A stretch of 64,000 bases of DNA from CALDTK01 sp963837005 (GCA_963837005.1 CAWIMC010000018.1:372001-436000), one strand, 5' to 3'. Shown: positions 20,485 to 28,978, numbered from the stretch's first letter. Notes: generated by a model not told the origin, from the sequence alone. Program-made: numbers and translations.

Positions 20485-20526
20485 GGCTTTCGCTAAAACG
20501 CATTGCGAGAGCGGCTTTCGCCAAAA
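20485..20526 (-). repeat. Tandem pair of GTTTT/GNAA mini-hairpin motifs
   Basis: The copies at 20485-20498 (TTTT-AGC-GAAA-GCC) and 20513-20526 (TTTT-GGC-GAAA-GCC) have the same minus-strand orientation and starts 28 bases apart. They fill most of the short gap between the stop of the barrel protein gene and the start of the nuclease gene. Confidence 0.82.
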
Positions 20527-20533
20527 CGCTCGG

Positions 20534-22264
20534 CTAGAGCGAGACCCGCACACCAAACTCGACTCCAACGGCCCCGAAGCGATCGTCGTTCGGCCCGAAG
20601 CCGGCTTGCTGCGGCAAGACAAAATCCCCGTCGAGGCTACCGAACACCCGGAGGCGCTCGCCGAGCCGGGCCTCAGCCTCGATACCGAGCCGCCCGAAGT
20701 ACTGCACGGTCTTCGCAAAGCTCCCCCCTTCAACGAGGCCACTCGGGAAGTCCTTCACCTGGCTGTAGACGACATCACGGGAGAGGGAAGGTTCGGGGCG
20801 GGCTTGCACAGCCTCGATCCCGGAGTCCGGCTCGGTGCTCGTATTCGTTGACCCGAACTGATCGCCGAGCGTCCGCTGAACGTCGTAGTCGGTTCTCAGA
20901 AACACGTTGCCCCCGAGGCCGGCCTTCGCCCAAACCTGCACCTTTCGCCGACCAGGCAAAAGTCCGTAGCGCACGTCGACCGTCGCCTGAGCGATGTCGA
21001 GGTCGATGCTCCGAAAGCGCTCCGACAGATCGAGACGCGATGAAGTGCCGTTGGCGGCTCGTACGACTTCTGGCAAACCTGCGCCGTACGTCGCCGAGGT
21101 CATGGCCACACCTGCGCCGAGTCGCCAGCGCTTGCTGAGGGTATAGAGCGCATGTCCGCCGATCTGTGGGGCGCTTACGCCCCGTGTGCCGCTTCCGCGG
21201 TCGAAACTGCGGTCGAGCGGTGTAAAGATCTGCCACGCTTTGTACGTTCCGCTTGCGCCAAAACTCCAACGCGCGGCCTTAGTGGCCGGCGGCGCGATCA
21301 CCAGCTTCGAGGCCGTCAACGCCAGCGGACTAAGCGTAACACTCGGTAAGGGCTGGTGAGTACGCGGTGCTGCCTTCGCCGTCACACGTGGACTAGGGGG
21401 TGTCGGAACCCAGACGTTCAGCATCCCAGCGCCTGAAAGCCCGCCAGTCGATAAACCGGCTGCGGAGACAGGGACTAAGGTATTGAGCTCTCCTTCAGGA
21501 GTTTGGAGTCGTAGGGTAGGCTCCGCAACGGCACCAAACAGGGCGGCAATCTCATCGGGGCTAGCTACCTCTACTACGGACATCTCGAGACCAAACGCCT
21601 GCGCGAGGTTGTTCAGCGGTGAGTAGGTTGATGGCGTCGAGGCGGCATCTACACTACCGCCGTTGGCCTTGCCCTGCCGGCCAGTAGCGTCCACGACCAC
21701 AGGTGTACTCCGGTGCCAGACGGGATTGTCGCGCAACAGCGGGACGAACGTCAAGATCAGCGCGACCGCCGCCGCAATCTCGAGGACACGGTAGCGGACG
21801 AAAGCCTTGCGCAGCGGCCAGAGAGTATCAATGCGGTGGGAGAGCTGTCGCCAGCTATCGGCGGGGGCCAGGTCGGTTTCGACCTCGGCCAGGCGGCGGG
21901 AGATGAGTCGATCGAACGCATCTCCGTCTGCTTCCGCTGCGGCATCGAGCTTGCCGAGCATGGCTGCCCAGTCGGGAACGACAGCCCCGCCCATGGCAGC
22001 AACCGTAAGCCCAGCGGTCGGCAAGGCCTCGCGCAAGCTACCGTCGAAGGCCTCGCCATCGAGCCGTCCAGAGAGTGCCGCCCAATCAGGAGCTGGCGCA
22101 CCGGTAAAAGCTGCGGTCGTAAAGCCGGTCGCCGGGAGGGCTCCCCGCAAACTAGCGTCGAAGGTCTCACCATCGAGCTGTCCGGCAAGGGCCTCCCAGT
22201 CGGGCGTACCTTCGTGCCGAGCGGCAGCAAGTTTGCCGCGAATCAAGTCATCGAAGCCGCTCAT
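20534..22264 (-). CDS. Membrane protein with DW-repeat N-terminus and barrel-like C-terminus, partner of an ECF sigma factor
   Basis: A 576-residue protein that I do not recognise as a named family. Its start overlaps the stop of the ECF sigma gene (ATGA at 22261), so it is probably the anti-sigma or effector partner. The cytoplasmic N-terminus (1-160) holds a repeated unit of about 40 residues around a PDW-AL-LD core (PDWEALAGQLDG, PDWAALSGRLDG, PDWAAMLGKLDA), ending in ADSWRQLSHRIDTL. One membrane helix follows (LEIAAAVALILTFVPLL, about 175-192), then a Pro/Ser/Thr-rich linker. The C-terminal 230 residues look like outer-membrane beta-barrel strands (WSFGASGTYKAW, GGHALYTLSKRWRLGAGV) ending in FGVRVSL. 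Combining a cytoplasmic repeat domain, an inner-membrane helix and a barrel-like domain in one chain is unusual. Confidence 0.75.
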   Translation of the reverse strand: MSGFDDLIRGKLAAARHEGTPDWEALAGQLDGETFDASLRGALPATGFTTAAFTGAPAPDWAALSGRLDGEAFDGSLREALPTAGLTVAAMGGAVVPDWAAMLGKLDAAAEADGDAFDRLISRRLAEVETDLAPADSWRQLSHRIDTLWPLRKAFVRYRVLEIAAAVALILTFVPLLRDNPVWHRSTPVVVDATGRQGKANGGSVDAASTPSTYSPLNNLAQAFGLEMSVVEVASPDEIAALFGAVAEPTLRLQTPEGELNTLVPVSAAGLSTGGLSGAGMLNVWVPTPPSPRVTAKAAPRTHQPLPSVTLSPLALTASKLVIAPPATKAARWSFGASGTYKAWQIFTPLDRSFDRGSGTRGVSAPQIGGHALYTLSKRWRLGAGVAMTSATYGAGLPEVVRAANGTSSRLDLSERFRSIDLDIAQATVDVRYGLLPGRRKVQVWAKAGLGGNVFLRTDYDVQRTLGDQFGSTNTSTEPDSGIEAVQARPEPSLSRDVVYSQVKDFPSGLVEGGSFAKTVQYFGRLGIEAEARLGERLRVFGSLDGDFVLPQQAGFGPNDDRFGAVGVEFGVRVSL

Positions 22265-22824
22265 GAGCGGTAGGGTTCGACGGTAACGAGAAGGGTTTTG
22301 AGGCGCTGACGGGCCTTGACGAGGTTCGAGCGACTGGTACTCTCGGTGATGCCGAGTTGCTCACCGATCTCCCGGTGGCTAAAGCCTTCGATGGCGTAGA
22401 GGTTGAAGATGGTCCGGTACACCGGGGAGAGCTGCTGGATGGCGGCTAGGATCTCCTGCTCGGAGCACTGGCTTACCGCATCTGCTTCATCGCTGCTCAG
22501 GTCGAAGGTCGTATCGATGTCCTCGGTGCGGCGGCGGACCTCCTTGCGATAGGTATCGATACAGGTGTTGACCGTCAGGCGGCGCATCCAGCCCCCGAGA
22601 CTCGTGTTCGGCTCGTAGCGATTAATGTTCTTGAAGATCTTAATAAAGGCCTCGTGAAGCAGGTCCATCGCCTCAGAAGAATTGCTGGCGTAGCGGCCAC
22701 ACACCGGCAGGAGCATGCTGAAGTGCGCTTCGTAAAGGACTTTCTGGGCCCAGCGTTCGCCCCGGGTACAAGCGGTGACGACTTCGGTTTCGTCGTAGTA
22801 GGTGCTCCCGAGCGCGATGTCCAT
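22261..22824 (-). CDS. RNA polymerase sigma factor, ECF family
   Basis: A 187-residue sigma factor. Region 2 is at about 25-95 (QKVLYEAHFSMLLPVCGRYA, SSEAMDLLHEAFIKIFKNI, GGWMRRLTVNTCIDTYRKEV). Region 4 is at about 125-180 (QLSPVYRTIFNLYAIEGFSH followed by REIGEQLGITESTSRSNLVK). It is the first gene of a two-gene operon with the DW-repeat membrane protein, with a four-base overlap. Its upstream region is occupied by the minisatellite arrays starting at 22994, so its promoter must lie in about 170 bases or be influenced by the repeats. Confidence 0.94.
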   Translation of the reverse strand: MDIALGSTYYDETEVVTACTRGERWAQKVLYEAHFSMLLPVCGRYASNSSEAMDLLHEAFIKIFKNINRYEPNTSLGGWMRRLTVNTCIDTYRKEVRRRTEDIDTTFDLSSDEADAVSQCSEQEILAAIQQLSPVYRTIFNLYAIEGFSHREIGEQLGITESTSRSNLVKARQRLKTLLVTVEPYRS

Positions 22825-22993
22825 TCGATTGAAGTAAAGCTGGTGCTATAGCGGAGTGCCGGGGAGGTGTCCCGCGCATAAAGCTACTACGCACAGGTGG
22901 GGCGATCCGCTGCCTAAGAGGAGTAGGATATTTGGGCCGACCGCGTGTCGTGGGCGGGGGCGGCCTCCGCACTTACGCGCCGGGGCCGGGGGC

Positions 22994-23189
22994 GGCTTCC
23001 GCGCTTCCGCGCGGCGACCACGCTTCGGTGACAGCGCGAGCCGGGGCGGCGGTGGCTTCCGCGCTTCCGCGCGGCGACCACGCTTCGGTGACAGCGCGAG
23101 CCGGGGCGGGGGCGGCTTCCGCGCTTCCGGGCGGGGGCGGCTTCCGCGCTTCCGCGCGGCGACCACGCTTCGGTGACAGCGCGAGCCGG
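22994..23189 (-). repeat. 60-bp minisatellite, three full copies and one truncated
   Basis: Units begin at 22994, 23054, 23114 (cut to 25 bases) and 23139. Each starts with the core GGCTTCCGCGCTTCCGCGCG and continues through ACCACGCTTCGGTGACAGCG. The core is the reverse complement of the core in the 47-bp array next to it, so on the minus strand each unit holds the hairpin CCGCGC-GGAA-GCGCGG. A looser GC-rich flank extends upstream to about 22940. No coding role is supported. Confidence 0.88.
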
Positions 23190-23229
23190 TCTGCGAGAAT
23201 ACATTCGCAGTATTGAGTCCGCGGGTTTG

Positions 23230-23981
23230 CACAGTCCCGACAGTCACCGCGCGGAAGCGCGGAAGCCGCCCGCCTGCACGGTCCCGACAGTCACCGCGCG
23301 GAAGCGCGGAAGCCGCCCGCCTGCATGGTCCCGACAGTCACCGCGCGGAAGCGCGGAAGCCGCCCGCCTGCACAGTCCCGACAGTCACCGCGCGGAAGCG
23401 CGGAAGCCGCCCGCCTGCACAGTCCCGACAGTCACCGCGCGGAAGCGCGGAAGCCGCTCGCCTGCACATTCACGACAGTCACCGCGCGGGAGCGCGGCAG
23501 CCGCTCGCCTGCACGGTCCCGACAGTCACCGCGCGGAAGCGCGGAAGCCGCCCGCCTGCACAGTCACGACAGTCACCGCGCGGAAGCGCGGAAGCCGCCC
23601 GCCTGCACAGTCCCGACAGTCACCGCGCGGAAGCGCGGAAGCCGCCCGCCTGCACAGTCCCGACAGTCACCGCGCGGAAGCGCGGAAGCCGCCCGCCTGC
23701 ACGGTCCCGACAGTCACCGCGCGGAAGCGCGGAAGACGCCCGCCTGCATGGTCCCGACAGTCACCGCGCGGAAGCGCGGAAGCCGCCCGCCTGCACGGTC
23801 CCGACAGTCACCGCGCGGAAGCGCGGAAGCCGCCCGCCTGCACGGTCCCGACGGGCACCGCGCGGAAGCGCGGAAGCCGCCCGCCTGCACAGTCCCGACA
23901 GTCACCGCGCGGAAACGCGGAAGCCGCCCGCCTGCATGGTCCCGACAAGCACCGCGCGGAAGCGCGGAAGCCGCCCGCCGG
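23230..23981 (+). repeat. 47-bp minisatellite, 16 tandem copies
   Basis: Sixteen consecutive units of exactly 47 bases, each opening with CACRGTCCCGACAGTCACCG or close to it. Each unit holds the hairpin CCGCGC-GGAA-GCGCGG, a 6-bp stem with a GNRA-type loop. Unit 6 changes the loop to GGGA, which is still GNRA, and unit 15 has one stem mismatch. Because 47 is not a multiple of three and all plus-strand frames are open, the long apparent proteins here (repeats such as PDSHRAEARKPPACTV) are not credible. There are no unique spacers, so it is not a CRISPR array. Confidence 0.93.
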
Positions 23982-24084
23982 GACCGTGCAAATCCGCAAC
24001 AACAAACGCCAGCCGCTCACGGAGGAGCAGCTGGCGTTCGATGGTAGTGAGACACAAATAAGCCGGAGGCTCCGTGCTAGAAAC

Positions 24085-24246
24085 CTAGTACTTAGCGCGG
24101 CGCGTATCCGAGCTCACCGTCAGACTATGACGCCCCTTGGCACGACGCGCGTTGATCACGCGGCGACCGTTCTTGCTCTTCATACGAGTACGGAAGCCGT
24201 GCTTATTGACCCGGCGGCGGCGCGATGGTTGGTACGTACGCTTCAT
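24085..24246 (-). CDS. rpmH: 50S ribosomal protein L34
   Basis: A complete 53-residue gene: MKRTYQPSRRRRVNKHGF at the start, a central RTRMKSKNGRRVINARRAKG block, and the end SDTRRAKY. Length and sequence fit bacterial L34, a small basic protein of the large ribosomal subunit. It is not next to rnpA or dnaA as in many bacteria. It sits between the 47-bp minisatellite (downstream) and rho (upstream). A GTTTT/GNAA hairpin copy lies 43 bases upstream of its start, within its probable promoter/leader region. Confidence 0.97.
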   Translation of the reverse strand: MKRTYQPSRRRRVNKHGFRTRMKSKNGRRVINARRAKGRHSLTVSSDTRRAKY

Positions 24247-24289
24247 GACTATTCAGTTTTTCCCCGTAAGGGGACGCAAATGTAAAGAG

Positions 24290-24303
24290 TTTTGGCGAAA
24301 GCC
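24290..24303 (+). repeat. GTTTT/GNAA mini-hairpin upstream of rpmH
   Basis: A perfect TTTT-GGC-GAAA-GCC copy in the gap between rho and rpmH. Confidence 0.85.
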
Positions 24304-24307
24304 GAAC

Positions 24308-24437
24308 GGAAAAGTTCTCAGTTCTCAGTTCTCAGTTACCAGTTACCAGTTCTCAGTTCGCTGCCGCGTAGGCCCACCTTGACGGGACGCACGACGGAAA
24401 CTGAGAACTGAGCTGGCACTGAGAACTCTCTGAGCTC
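24308..24437. repeat. Intergenic element of AGTTCTC-type repeats with inverted arms
   Basis: The left arm repeats AGTTCTC and AGTTACC heptads (24316-24358). The centre contains GCTGCCGCG. The right arm carries inverted copies such as AACTGAGAACTGAG and CACTGAGAACTC. It ends at the rho stop codon. It belongs to a loose family of arm-centre-arm elements at 34905, 40976, 44640, 46914, 50560 and 63475. It could fold in RNA and help end the rho transcript. Confidence 0.6.
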
Positions 24438-24439
24438 TC

Positions 24440-26560
24440 TCAACGGTTCATCGACACCAAAAACTCCTCGTTGTCGGAGGTACCGTACATCTGCTTCTGG
24501 AGGAAGCTCATGGCCTCGTCGGGTTTCATGTCGGAGAGGTGGGCCCGCAGGACGGAGACGCGGTTGACCACGGCGGCGTCGAGGAGGAGGTCCTCGCGGC
24601 GCGTCGACGAGCGCGGCAGGTCGATGGCTGGGTACATACGCTTGTTGGCGAGCGTACGGTCGAGTTGGAGCTCCATGTTGCCGGTGCCCTTGAACTCCTC
24701 GAAGATGACGAGGTCCATCTTGGAGCCGGTGTCGACGAGGGCCGTAGCTAGGATCGTGAGGGAGCCGCCGCCTTCGATGTTGCGGGCCGCACCGAAGAAC
24801 TTCTTCGGCTTCTGGAGGGCATTGGCCTCGACGCCACCCGAGAGAATCTTGCCGGAGGCAGGCTGGACGGTGTTGTAGGCGCGGGCCAGACGGGTGATCG
24901 AGTCGAGCAGGATCACGACGTCGTGACCGGACTCGACGAGGCGCTTGGCCTTTTCGAGTACCATTTGCGCGACGTGCACGTGGTTGGTGGCGGGCTCGTC
25001 GAAGGTCGAGCTGATCACCTCCGCGTTGACGGAGCGCTTCATGTCCGTGACCTCCTCCGGGCGCTCGTCGACGAGCAGCACCATCATATAGGTCTCCGGG
25101 TGGTTGCGCGCGATGGCGTTGGCGATGTCCTTGAGCAAGAAGGTCTTACCGGTTTTGGGCTGGGCGACGATGAGGCCGCGCTGCCCCTTGCCGATCGGCG
25201 AGAACAGGTCCACCATCCGCATACCGTAGTCCTTGCCTTGCGGCGCACCGGTGAGCTTGAACTTCTCGTCTGGGAACAGGGGCGTGAGGTAGTCGAAGGG
25301 CACGCGGTTGCGGATGTCGCGCGGCAGTTGCCCGTTGATATAGTGTATCTCGTGGAGAGCGTAGTACTTCTCGCCTTCTTTTGGCGGGCGCACCTTGCCC
25401 TGGATCGTATCGCCGGTACGAATACCGAAGCGCTTGATTTGCACCTTGTCGACGAGGACATCATCTGGCGAGGCGAGGTAGTTGTAGTCCCCCGAGCGCA
25501 GGAAGCCGTAGCCGTCCGGCATGATCTCGAGGACGCCCTGGCCGTCGATGCCGCCGTCGAGTTCTACGTCGAACAGGTCTGGCGTATTCTCTTTTTTGTT
25601 GTTGCCGCGAGTGTTGTTGCTGCCACGGTCGTTGTTGTCACGATCGTTGCTGTCGCGGTCGCGGCGATCGCGCCGGTCGCGGAAATTCTCACGCGTGTTA
25701 CCGGCGTTGTCTTTGCCGTCGCTGCGATTGTTGCCAGCGTCATCGCCGCGGTTGTCGTCCTGGCGGTTTTGACGATCTCGGTTGCGGTCGCGGCGACTGC
25801 GGAACTCGCCGTCGTTGCCACCTCGGTCGCCACTGTTACGGTCGTTGCCGCTGCGGTCATTGCCGTTACGGTCATTGTTGTCTCTGCTTGCGCGCTCGTT
25901 GCCGTCGGTGTCGTCTTCGCTGCCGCGCCTGTTGCGTCCACGGCGATCGTTGCGATCGTTGCGCCGATTATTGCTGCGTTCGTTGTCGTCGTTTTTGCTG
26001 CCCTGGCCATCGGAGGAGCTACCGTCGGACGTTTCGTCGGTCGAGGTATTCGACTTCGCATCGTCCTCATTGTCGGCCTGATTGCGCGCGCGCCGGTTCC
26101 GAGAGCTGCCGCCATCGGCTTGGCGATCGTCGTTATCGCTATTGTTGGCGGCGTCGTTGTCGTTTCTGCCGGTGCTGCCGCCGCGGTTGCGTCGCGAGCG
26201 ATTGCTGCCATTGCCGCGGTCGTTCGCTTCGCTGTCCTCGTCGGTGTCGGCGGTCTCGGCGGTCTCGGCGGTCACTTTCTTGCTCTCGGTGGCGGTGGCC
26301 GTTGTGGCGGAAGCCTGCTTAGCGTCGCCCCGCGTTTGGGTGGAGTTTTCGGCGTCGGTCTTTGGCTTCTTGACGGTAGCCGCTGTTGCGGGCTTGCTCA
26401 CGTCAGCGTCGCTACCCTTGCCCCCGCCGCCCTCGCGTTCGGTGATCTGGTAGATGAGGGCTTGTTTGTTGAGCTTTGCTGTACCTGTGACCCCGAGGCC
26501 GGTAGCCTTTTTGCGAAGGTCGGCGACGAGCATCCTGTTGAGTTCCTTGATATCAGACAT
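24440..26560 (-). CDS. rho: Transcription termination factor Rho
   Basis: Rho is the hexameric RNA-dependent ATPase that ends transcription. The 706-residue chain begins with the Rho N-terminal helices (MSDIKELNRMLVADLRKKAT). It then has a low-complexity insertion of about 270 residues rich in Asn, Asp, Arg and Ser (about 55-325). The RNA-binding cold-shock-like domain (DGYGFLRSGDYNYLASPDDV) and the ATPase domain follow, with Walker A QPKTGKT near 470, LLVDERPEEVTDM and SGGVEANAL. The core is intact. Similar disordered insertions occur in other Bacteroidota Rho proteins and have been linked to condensate formation in Bacteroides. The long antisense open frame over the insertion is a codon-bias shadow. 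Confidence 0.97.
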   Translation of the reverse strand: MSDIKELNRMLVADLRKKATGLGVTGTAKLNKQALIYQITEREGGGGKGSDADVSKPATAATVKKPKTDAENSTQTRGDAKQASATTATATESKKVTAETAETADTDEDSEANDRGNGSNRSRRNRGGSTGRNDNDAANNSDNDDRQADGGSSRNRRARNQADNEDDAKSNTSTDETSDGSSSDGQGSKNDDNERSNNRRNDRNDRRGRNRRGSEDDTDGNERASRDNNDRNGNDRSGNDRNSGDRGGNDGEFRSRRDRNRDRQNRQDDNRGDDAGNNRSDGKDNAGNTRENFRDRRDRRDRDSNDRDNNDRGSNNTRGNNKKENTPDLFDVELDGGIDGQGVLEIMPDGYGFLRSGDYNYLASPDDVLVDKVQIKRFGIRTGDTIQGKVRPPKEGEKYYALHEIHYINGQLPRDIRNRVPFDYLTPLFPDEKFKLTGAPQGKDYGMRMVDLFSPIGKGQRGLIVAQPKTGKTFLLKDIANAIARNHPETYMMVLLVDERPEEVTDMKRSVNAEVISSTFDEPATNHVHVAQMVLEKAKRLVESGHDVVILLDSITRLARAYNTVQPASGKILSGGVEANALQKPKKFFGAARNIEGGGSLTILATALVDTGSKMDLVIFEEFKGTGNMELQLDRTLANKRMYPAIDLPRSSTRREDLLLDAAVVNRVSVLRAHLSDMKPDEAMSFLQKQMYGTSDNEEFLVSMNR

Positions 26561-26817
26561 CCGAAAACGATGAATACTTAAATGACGCGGCTCACGCGAC
26601 CCCGCGGGGCTACGTTTGGATCACTCACGAGAGCGGCACGAGAGCCGAGTCGAGGAGGGGCCGTATGTGGAAGTTTGTAGTCACCACGCTACTCGTGGCG
26701 GAAAGGCGGGCCAAGTGCTCGCGGTCGCACCGTGCGCTCTGGTGCGGGAGGACTTCGCCGTTTGGCAGCGCGAAGCTACACGCAATCGGCAATCATACGC
26801 GAAGGCATGCAGAAAGG

Positions 26818-26831
26818 TTTTGCCGAAAGGC
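26818..26831 (+). repeat. GTTTT/GNAA mini-hairpin upstream of serS
   Basis: A perfect TTTT-GCC-GAAA-GGC copy 41 bases before the serS start. The stem is the compensatory inverse of the common GGC/GCC stem. Confidence 0.85.
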
Positions 26832-26872
26832 CACCCACCTATCTTCGCCGCCCCAATCCCTACCCTACCGCT

Positions 26873-28147
26873 ATGCTCGAACTTACTCGCCTCCGCAACG
26901 ACCGGGACGCCGTCGACGCCGGCCTCGCCAAACGTGGCATTGACCGCGGCGAGGTGACGGCCGTGCTCGACCTCGACGACCGCCGCAAGGCCGAACAGGC
27001 CGAGATGGACGCCCTCCAGGCCAACGCCAACCAGCTCAGCCGCCAGATCGGCGGTAAGGTGACCTCCGGGGATGCCGCCGGTGCCGAAGTCCTCAAAGCG
27101 CAGGTCGCGGAGATCAAGCAAAGCCTCGGACCGCTGCAAGAGCAACACGCCGCCACGCAGGTCGCCCTCGAGGCAGCACTGATTCAGTTGCCCAACGTCC
27201 CGCACGTTTCGGTGCCTTTCGGCAAAACCCCCGACGACAACGAAGTCTACCGCGAGCCTGCACACCCGCTGCCCGTTTTGCCGGAAGGCGCCCTCCCCCA
27301 CTGGGAGATCGGTAAGCAGTTCCAACTCTTCGACCTCGAACTCGGCGTCAAGCTCTCCGGCGCGGGCTTTATCGTCTACCGCGGGCAGGGTGCCAGGCTC
27401 CAGCGTGCGCTCATTAATTTCTTCCTCGACCGCGCCACCGCCGCGGGCTACGAGGAGATCCAGCCGCCGCTCCTCGTCAACGAGGCCTCCGCCCGCGGCA
27501 CCGGCAACCTCCCCGACAAGGAAGGCCAGATGTACCACGCCACCGTCGACGACCTCTACCTCATCCCCACCGCCGAGGTCCCCGTGACGAACCTACAGCG
27601 CGACGCGATCCTGGAGGCCGATCGCCTACCTATTAAGTACTGCGCCTACACCCCCTGCTTTCGGCGCGAAGCCGGCAGCTACGGTGCCCACGTGCGGGGC
27701 CTCAATCGGGTGCATCAATTTGACAAGGTCGAAATCGTCCGCTTCGAGCACCCGGACAACAGCTACGCGGCTCTCGAGGAGATGGTCACGCACGTCTCGG
27801 GCCTCCTCGACGATCTGGGCCTGCCTTACCGCATCCTTCGGCTCTGCGGCGGGGACATGGGCTTCACGAGTGCACTCACCTACGACTTCGAGGTCTGGAG
27901 TGCGGCCCAGGGCATGTGGTTGGAGGTAAGCTCGGTGAGCAACTTCGAGACCTTCCAGACCAATCGTCTGGCCGTGCGCATTCGCGAGGGCAAAGACAAG
28001 CGCCTGGCACACACGCTCAACGGCTCGGCCCTTGCCCTGCCCCGCGTCATGGCGGCCCTGTTGGAGAACTTCCAGACCCCAGACGGGATCACCGTCCCGG
28101 AGGTGCTCCGCCCCTACGCTGGCATGGACGTGATCCGAAAGCCTTGA
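26873..28147 (+). CDS. serS: Seryl-tRNA synthetase
   Basis: SerS charges tRNA-Ser (and tRNA-Sec) with serine. The ATG at 26873 gives the usual MLELTRLRNDRDAV start and 424 residues; the open frame extending upstream covers intergenic sequence. The N-terminal tRNA-binding coiled coil spans about 25-105. The class II catalytic domain follows, with motif 2 in TPCFRREAGSYGAH and motif 3 in NGSALALPRVMAALLENFQ, plus the serine-site stretch EVSSVSNFETFQTNRL. All key blocks are present. Two hairpin motifs lie within it, in different frames (27214-27227 as PFGKT; 27276-27289 as VLPEG). Confidence 0.97.
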   Translation: MLELTRLRNDRDAVDAGLAKRGIDRGEVTAVLDLDDRRKAEQAEMDALQANANQLSRQIGGKVTSGDAAGAEVLKAQVAEIKQSLGPLQEQHAATQVALEAALIQLPNVPHVSVPFGKTPDDNEVYREPAHPLPVLPEGALPHWEIGKQFQLFDLELGVKLSGAGFIVYRGQGARLQRALINFFLDRATAAGYEEIQPPLLVNEASARGTGNLPDKEGQMYHATVDDLYLIPTAEVPVTNLQRDAILEADRLPIKYCAYTPCFRREAGSYGAHVRGLNRVHQFDKVEIVRFEHPDNSYAALEEMVTHVSGLLDDLGLPYRILRLCGGDMGFTSALTYDFEVWSAAQGMWLEVSSVSNFETFQTNRLAVRIREGKDKRLAHTLNGSALALPRVMAALLENFQTPDGITVPEVLRPYAGMDVIRKP

Positions 28148-28166
28148 ACTGGCGTTGTTGAGGTCT

Positions 28167-28862
28167 ATGTACATCGGTCTCATCGCAATCAGTGTCGTCT
28201 TCGCAGGTATCGGCTGGCTGCTCAGCCAGCGGCTGCGCAGCGTGTTCGCGCAGTACTCCCGCGTCCCTCTCGCCTCCGGCATGAACGGCGCCCAGGTCGC
28301 GCAGGCGATGCTGGTGCACTACGGCATCTCGGACGTACGGATCGTACAGGGTCAAGGCACGCTCTCGGACCATTACAACCCCTCCAATAAGACCGTCAAT
28401 CTCTCGCCGGAGGTCTACGGCGGACACAACGTTTCGGCGGCGGCCGTCGCGGCACACGAGTGTGGGCACGCCGTCCAACATGCCACTTCCTACGCGGCTC
28501 TCGGGCTGCGGTCGAAGCTCGTGCCAGTGGTCAACGTCTCGGCGCAGCTGCAGCAGTATCTGTTCATGTTCGGCTTTATGCTGATCGGTGCCAACAGCTA
28601 CTTCGGCAATACACTGCTCATCGTCGCGATTGCGGCCTTCGCGATCACCGCACTCTTCGCCCTGATCACCTTGCCAGTCGAATTTGACGCGAGCCGCCGG
28701 GCGTTGGCGTGGCTCGATGCCTCGGGTACTGCGGTCGGCGTCGAGCACGAAGGTGCCAAAACGACCTTGTGGTGGGCGGCGATGACGTATGTAGCCGCGG
28801 CCCTGGCGGCAGTTACGCAACTGCTGTTCTTGCTCGCTCGGCTGCTCGGCAGCCGGGACTAA
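28167..28862 (+). CDS. Membrane zinc metallopeptidase (YugP family)
   Basis: A 231-residue membrane protein of the neutral zinc peptidase family PF04298. The ATG at 28167 is used; a TTG four codons upstream is less likely. The first membrane helix covers about residues 2-18 (YIGLIAISVVFAGIGWLL). The peptidase part has HECGH at 97-101 within AAVAAHECGHAVQH. Two to three further hydrophobic segments are seen (YLFMFGFMLIGA, LLIVAIAAFAITALFALIT, and the C-terminal AAALAAVTQLLFLLARLLG). The conserved FDASRRAL after the second pair is typical. Substrates are unknown. It lies 19 bases after serS in the same direction. Confidence 0.9.
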   Translation: MYIGLIAISVVFAGIGWLLSQRLRSVFAQYSRVPLASGMNGAQVAQAMLVHYGISDVRIVQGQGTLSDHYNPSNKTVNLSPEVYGGHNVSAAAVAAHECGHAVQHATSYAALGLRSKLVPVVNVSAQLQQYLFMFGFMLIGANSYFGNTLLIVAIAAFAITALFALITLPVEFDASRRALAWLDASGTAVGVEHEGAKTTLWWAAMTYVAAALAAVTQLLFLLARLLGSRD

Positions 28863-28978
28863 GTTGGCGTTCCCGAGCTGGGCGTGGCGGGCTAGGTTCC
28901 GCGAGGGTCCGCATACCCAATAAAGGTTAACATACATATTAAACTTAGTTTACATGCATCGCGGCGGCTGGCTCCTGC

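Noticed and set aside
22994..23981. CRISPR array
   Set aside because: Units are head-to-tail with no unique spacers and the whole 47 or 60 bases repeat; no cas gene is nearby.
23173..24285. Long repetitive proteins of up to 370 residues over the minisatellite
   Set aside because: The period of 47 keeps all plus-strand frames open at once, and the 3' part overlaps rpmH on the other strand, so open frames carry no evidence of coding.
24923..26581. 552-residue open frame antisense to rho
   Set aside because: It mirrors the low-complexity Asn/Asp/Arg insertion of Rho on the other strand; hydrophobic V/A/I runs are the reverse-complement shadow of those codons.
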